Source: an uncultured Anaerolineaceae bacterium (GTDB lineage Bacteria; Chloroflexota; Anaerolineae; Anaerolineales; Anaerolineaceae). From it: a stretch of DNA of 8,435 nt. Position 1 is the stretch's first letter. The number at the start of each line of letters is the position of its first letter. A model generated the notes under the pieces. That model was not told where the DNA came from and did no database searches. It saw only the letters and a program-made list of their open reading frames with translations. Location of the stretch: NCBI GenBank assembly GCA_937894825.1, contig CALCQT010000441.1, positions 1 through 8,435 of the forward strand, in the 5' to 3' direction. Positions 5,736 to 8,435 of this stretch are shown here, in pieces. The position numbers were made by a program, and so were the translations under genes.

Positions 5736-6480
5736 AATTCATTCGCTCAGCAAAGAGTTTAATAAAGGCACGCCGGATGCACAAATCGCACTGGACCAAT
5801 TCGCGATGACGATCGAAGACGGTGAATTTGTGACGTTACTGGGTGGAAATGGCTCCGGCAAATCGACGCTGTTCAACTTAATCGCCGGCAGTCTCTTCCC
5901 GGACAGCGGGACGATCCTGCTCGAAGGGCAGGATGTCACTTTTCTGCCGGAGCATCGCCGGGCGCTGCTGGTGGGGCGCGTCTTCCAGAATCCGCTGACC
6001 GGCACGGCGCCGAATATGACGATTGAAGAGAATCTCGCCATCGCCTATATGCGCGGGACCGGCAGGAGCTTGTTGCACCGCACGACCAAACAGGATCGGG
6101 CTTTTTTCCGTGAACAATTGTCTACGCTTGGCCTTGGGCTGGAAAACCGCATGAACACACGCATCGGATTGCTCTCCGGCGGGCAGCGCCAGGCCATCAC
6201 CTTGCTGATGGCTACGATGGTGAAACCGAAACTGCTGTTGCTCGACGAACATACCGCCGCGCTGGACCCGCAGAGTGCCACCCGCGTGACCGAACTGACG
6301 GAACGGATCGTCTCCGAAGGCCAGATCACGACAATCATGGTGACACACAGCATCGCCACCGCACTTCAGACCGGCAACCGGCTGATGCTGCTGGATCGCG
6401 GCCAAATCGCGATGGATCTGCAAGGGGAAGCGCGCCGCACCATCACCCGGCAGGAACTGTTGGATTGTTACGCCCGATAG
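5728..6480 (+). CDS. trpZ: Tryptophan-type ABC transporter ATP-binding protein
   Basis: A 250-residue ABC ATPase of the COG1101 group, which always pairs with COG4120 permeases and COG2984 binding proteins. Walker A is GGNGSGKST (39-47), the Q-loop is 'GRVFQNP', the signature LSGGQRQ is at 149-155, Walker B ends LLLLDEH (catalytic Glu174) and the switch His is His207. The histidine after Glu174 (DEHTAALDP instead of DEPT) is, as far as I recall, normal for this group and not a defect. The start overlaps the permease stop by 8 nt, with GGAG inside the permease gene upstream. It would act as a cytoplasmic dimer driving import. The gene ends in TAG at 6478-6480, with a TAA two codons further on in the same frame. 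No regulatory domain is present, which leaves the T-box leader as the visible control. Confidence 0.92.
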   Translation: MLEIHSLSKEFNKGTPDAQIALDQFAMTIEDGEFVTLLGGNGSGKSTLFNLIAGSLFPDSGTILLEGQDVTFLPEHRRALLVGRVFQNPLTGTAPNMTIEENLAIAYMRGTGRSLLHRTTKQDRAFFREQLSTLGLGLENRMNTRIGLLSGGQRQAITLLMATMVKPKLLLLDEHTAALDPQSATRVTELTERIVSEGQITTIMVTHSIATALQTGNRLMLLDRGQIAMDLQGEARRTITRQELLDCYAR

Positions 6481-6498
6481 AAATAATTCGAACATCAA

Positions 6499-6530
6499 GG
6501 GTGGATTCCCTAAAAGAGAGTCCCTTTTTT
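6499..6530 (+). terminator. Probable intrinsic terminator after the transporter operon
   Basis: GGATTC (6503-6508) pairs with GAGTCC (6518-6523) with one G-U wobble and a 9-nt loop. GGG before it can add G-C and G-U pairs with the following CTTT, and a T-run occupies 6525-6530. It lies 19 nt beyond the ATPase stop. The stem is short, so termination may be partial, allowing some read-through into the dehydrogenase gene. Confidence 0.55.
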
Positions 6531-6551
6531 ATAAATGACTGGAAAAGAAAG

Positions 6552-7517
6552 ATGCAAACAAAATTACGCAAAGTCGCAATTATCGGCGTGGGTCATGTGG
6601 GTTCCCACTGTGCCCTGGCGCTGGTTCGAGAACAGTTACTGAATGAGCTGATTCTGGTCGATATCGATCGGGATAAGGCGGAAGGGCACGCGGAGGACTT
6701 GCGGGATACGTTACCCCATCTGTCACGCCCGGTGCAAATCCGGACGGGTGAGTATCAGGATTGTGTGGGTGCAGATATCATTGTGATTTCAGCCGGTGTG
6801 CAACCGCGAAAAGGGATGACGCGGCCCGAAATGCTGTGGGAAACGCTTCCGATCATGGACACGATCATTGATCCGGTCATTCGCAGCGGATTTTCGGGGA
6901 TTTTCGTTGTTATTTCCAATCCGGTGGATGTCATCGCGAATTATATTTATCAAAAGAGTGGGTTTCCACCCAGCCGGGTCATCGGCACCGGCACTGCGCT
7001 GGATTCTGCCCGTTTGCAGCGGATTCTCGCAGATGCGTTGAAAATCAAGCCGGCGAATATAAATGCGTTCTGTATGGGGGAACACGGTGATTCACAGATG
7101 GTCCCATGGTCGCACGTGACTGTCGAGGGTGTTCCGCTCAAACAATACCTTGCGAGCCTGTCAGGTGAAGTCGATCCGCCGGATTTGGACGCGATCGTGC
7201 TGCAAACCACCCGTACCGGTTATGGCATCGTGAATGGGAAAGGGGCGACTGAGTTCGGCATTGCGGCAGCGACGTGTAAGATTGTGAGCGCCCTCTTTCA
7301 GGGAATAGACAGCGTCATGCCTGTATCAGTTTACTTACAAGGTGAATGGGGGCAGGAAGGATTTTAGGCAAGTGTGCCTGCCGTTATCGGCCAAGACGGG
7401 ATCAAAGCAGTTCTGGAACTGGATTTACCCTCCGATGAGCGGGAAAAGTTCGCGGATTCTTGCGCCAAAATCAGAGACATCATCGCGCAATTACCTGGCA
7501 CAAAAAAGAAATCATAA
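6552..7517 (+). pseudogene. ldh: L-lactate/2-hydroxyacid dehydrogenase family gene with in-frame TAG
   Basis: An NAD-dependent LDH/MDH-superfamily dehydrogenase that would interconvert a 2-oxoacid and an L-2-hydroxyacid. The ATG at 6552 immediately precedes the fold's N-terminal strand; the ribosome-binding site (GGA near 6541) is weak. Seen: GVGHVG (12-17) with Asp37 for NAD binding, Arg91, Asn123, 'LDSARLQ' with Asp151 and Arg154, and the catalytic His178 in GEHGDSQ. The specificity loop reads 'AGVQPRKGMTR' with proline where LDH has Gln102 and MDH has Arg, as in L-hydroxyisocaproate-dehydrogenase-like members, so lactate is not certain. Codon 272 (7365-7367) is TAG. The same frame then continues with 'ASVPAVIGQDGIKAVLELDL' and a normal C-terminal helix to TAA at 7515-7517 (321 codons). 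The aligned residue in relatives is usually aromatic, so TAT/TAC-to-TAG is the simplest cause. Termination at TAG would remove about 50 residues including the last helices. Confidence 0.85.
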
Positions 7518-7538
7518 GCATAGGATAGAAAACTGATA

Positions 7539-7614
7539 GTGCCGGTCTAAAACATCATAGATTTTTTTCCCACCCCAACATTGTGATCAGATTTGTTTTC
7601 TTTTTTACCGGCAC
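7539..7614. repeat. 8-bp inverted repeat spanning 76 nt
   Basis: GTGCCGGT (7539-7546) and ACCGGCAC (7607-7614) are perfect inverse complements. They are flanked inside by AAAA and TTTTTT, which could extend the pairing by about four base pairs past an internal loop. The region between is T-rich. It starts 22 nt after the dehydrogenase stop. It could be a large terminator structure or the closing stem of a small RNA; nothing decides between these. Confidence 0.4.
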
Positions 7615-7689
7615 CTTTATTAAAAAATAATACGACCCTAACAAAATTAGTAAAAAACTGAGAAAAATTCACACCAGGTTTGTCTCCTG

Positions 7690-7719
7690 TTTACCATCCG
7701 TTTAATTTGGATCTATACA
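7690..7719 (+). promoter_or_regulatory. Candidate promoter of the right-hand ABC ATPase gene
   Basis: TTTACC (7690-7695), an 18-nt spacer and TATACA (7714-7719) each match four of six consensus bases. It is placed about 58 nt before the start codon at 7777. The assignment is tentative. Confidence 0.35.
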
Positions 7720-7732
7720 ATTATCCTGAAAA

Positions 7733-7760
7733 CGCGGAGAAAGAAACTCAAATATCCGCG
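7733..7760 (+). other. Small hairpin before the ribosome-binding site of the last gene
   Basis: CGCGGA (7733-7738) pairs perfectly with TCCGCG (7755-7760) around a 16-nt A-rich loop. The stem ends 2 nt before the AAGGAG site (7763-7768). It may modulate translation or be an operator half-site pair; function is inferred. Confidence 0.4.
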
Positions 7761-7776
7761 AGAAGGAGACAGAAAT

Positions 7777-8435
7777 ATGATTCAAACCCCGGTCGTACAA
7801 TTCCAACACGCCATCAGAAAAATAAACCAAAAGACCATCATCGACGATCTCACCTTTGATATTCCCGCCGGAGAAGTGTTCGGCTTTCTGGGGCCTAACG
7901 GAGCAGGCAAGACAACCACCATCCGCATGATGGTCGGACTGATAAAGATTACACAGGGTGATATTCTTATCAAAGGGCATAGCATTACAAAAGATTTTTC
8001 AAAAGCGATCCGGAATGTCGGCGCCATTATTGAAAATCCGGAGTTATACCGCTATTTGACAGGGTATCAGAATCTGGAACATTATGCCCGGATGATTCCC
8101 GGCATCTCGCAAAATAGGATTGCCGAAATGGCAGAAATTGTCGGCCTAAAGGACCGCATTCACGAAAAAGTTGGAACCTGGTCGCTCGGCATGCGGCAGC
8201 GACTGGGAATCGCACAGGCACTGCTTCACCGCCCCGCGCTCTTGATTCTGGATGAACCGACCAACGGTCTCGATCCGGCAGGAATCCATGAACTGCGCAA
8301 CGATCTGAAAAAATTGGCACATGAAGAAGACATAACCGTTTTCGTCTCCAGCCACCTGCTTTCGGAGATGCAAGCCATGTGCGATCGGATCGGAATTATA
8401 CAAGCCGGAAAATTGGGCGCCATTCAAACAATTTC
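7777..8435 (+). CDS. ABC exporter ATPase, BcrA/NatA (COG1131) type (3' end outside window)
   Basis: The first 219 codons of a cytoplasmic ABC ATPase. The ATG at 7777 has AAGGAG (7763-7768) 8 nt upstream. Walker A is GPNGAGKTT (39-47). The Q-loop position reads 'VGAIIENPELYRYLTGYQNL', with Glu in place of Gln as is usual in the bacitracin-resistance BcrA subgroup. The signature is SLGMRQR (136-142), Walker B LLILDEP (155-161) and the switch histidine His193 in 'VSSHLLSEM'. The conserved 'SLGMRQRLGIAQALL' stretch is typical of BcrA/LanF/NatA-like exporter ATPases. About 80-90 residues are probably missing at the right edge, and a separate ABC-2 permease gene would be expected beyond it. The substrate (antimicrobial peptide, drug or lipid intermediate) cannot be told from the ATPase. 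It is not closely similar to the broken exporter ATPase at the left. Confidence 0.88.
   Translation, partial: MIQTPVVQFQHAIRKINQKTIIDDLTFDIPAGEVFGFLGPNGAGKTTTIRMMVGLIKITQGDILIKGHSITKDFSKAIRNVGAIIENPELYRYLTGYQNLEHYARMIPGISQNRIAEMAEIVGLKDRIHEKVGTWSLGMRQRLGIAQALLHRPALLILDEPTNGLDPAGIHELRNDLKKLAHEEDITVFVSSHLLSEMQAMCDRIGIIQAGKLGAIQTI

Larger units (their letters stand above)
7518..7776. other. AT-rich intergenic region
   Basis: No convincing coding sequence is found on either strand. The region has long T and A runs, an 8-bp inverted repeat with a wide loop (7539-7614), one candidate promoter (7690-7719) and a small hairpin (7733-7760) before the final gene. Confidence 0.6.

Noticed and set aside
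5878..6498. 206-codon minus-strand open frame opposite the importer ATPase
   Set aside because: It is antisense to a gene with all ABC motifs. Long antisense frames are expected opposite GC-rich codons.
6506..6535. Promoter for the dehydrogenase (TTCCCT, 18 nt, TATAAA)
   Set aside because: The -35 match is poor (three of six). The start would lie about 10 nt before the ATG, leaving almost no leader, and the T-run belongs to the terminator.
6465..6551. Upstream extension of the dehydrogenase into the importer ATPase gene
   Set aside because: Family homology begins at the Met encoded at 6552. The extension crosses the probable terminator and overlaps the preceding gene.
7342..7536. 64-codon open frame after the dehydrogenase TAG, as a frameshifted C-terminus
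   Set aside because: It is in another frame and has no family resemblance. The true C-terminus continues in the original frame after the TAG, so no frameshift is needed.
7702..8427. Minus-strand open frames near the right edge
   Set aside because: They are antisense to the BcrA-type ATPase, mutually overlapping and without ribosome-binding sites.

Overview
The window is a bacterial chromosomal segment carrying transport genes. A tRNA-sensing T-box leader, good Shine-Dalgarno sites and sigma-70/A-type promoters suggest a T-box-using lineage. An anaerobic Bacillota or Chloroflexota (Anaerolineae-like) bacterium fits best, but the sequence does not fix the phylum. No rRNA, tRNA, CRISPR or insertion sequence is visible.

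Left, minus strand (1-2194): a three-gene ABC exporter operon of the COG4586/COG4587/COG3694 type, reading ATPase, permease, permease. The last permease runs off the left edge. The ATPase is broken: about 20 nt are missing just after its Q-loop glutamine, so its two halves lie in different frames. This block is visibly AT-richer than the rest.

Intergenic 2195-2762: divergent promoters, short direct repeats, and a complete T-box riboswitch (about 2388-2642) with a UGG (Trp) specifier, a TGGC acceptor-binding bulge and an intrinsic terminator. A second strong hairpin lies just before the first gene.

Centre, plus strand (2763-6480): a tryptophan-type ABC importer operon regulated by that T-box. 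It holds two tandem substrate-binding proteins (trpX-like, about 80% identical by eye), a permease (trpY-like) and an ATPase (trpZ-like). When uncharged tRNA-Trp builds up, the leader should antiterminate and the uptake system should be made. Both binding proteins have phenylalanine where the lipoprotein cysteine is expected. They also differ from each other at positions conserved in the family, so the second copy may bind something else. A stable intercistronic hairpin separates the binding-protein genes from the membrane genes.

Right, plus strand (6552-7517): an L-lactate/2-hydroxyacid dehydrogenase-family gene interrupted by an in-frame TAG at codon 272; the frame then continues with a normal C-terminus to a TAA. 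A probable terminator separates it from the transporter operon. After a 259-nt AT-rich intergenic region with inverted repeats and a candidate promoter, a BcrA/NatA-type ABC exporter ATPase (7777 onward) runs off the right edge.

The most notable points are the Trp T-box controlling a duplicated, non-lipidated TrpX pair, the in-frame amber codon in the dehydrogenase, and the deletion in the exporter ATPase.
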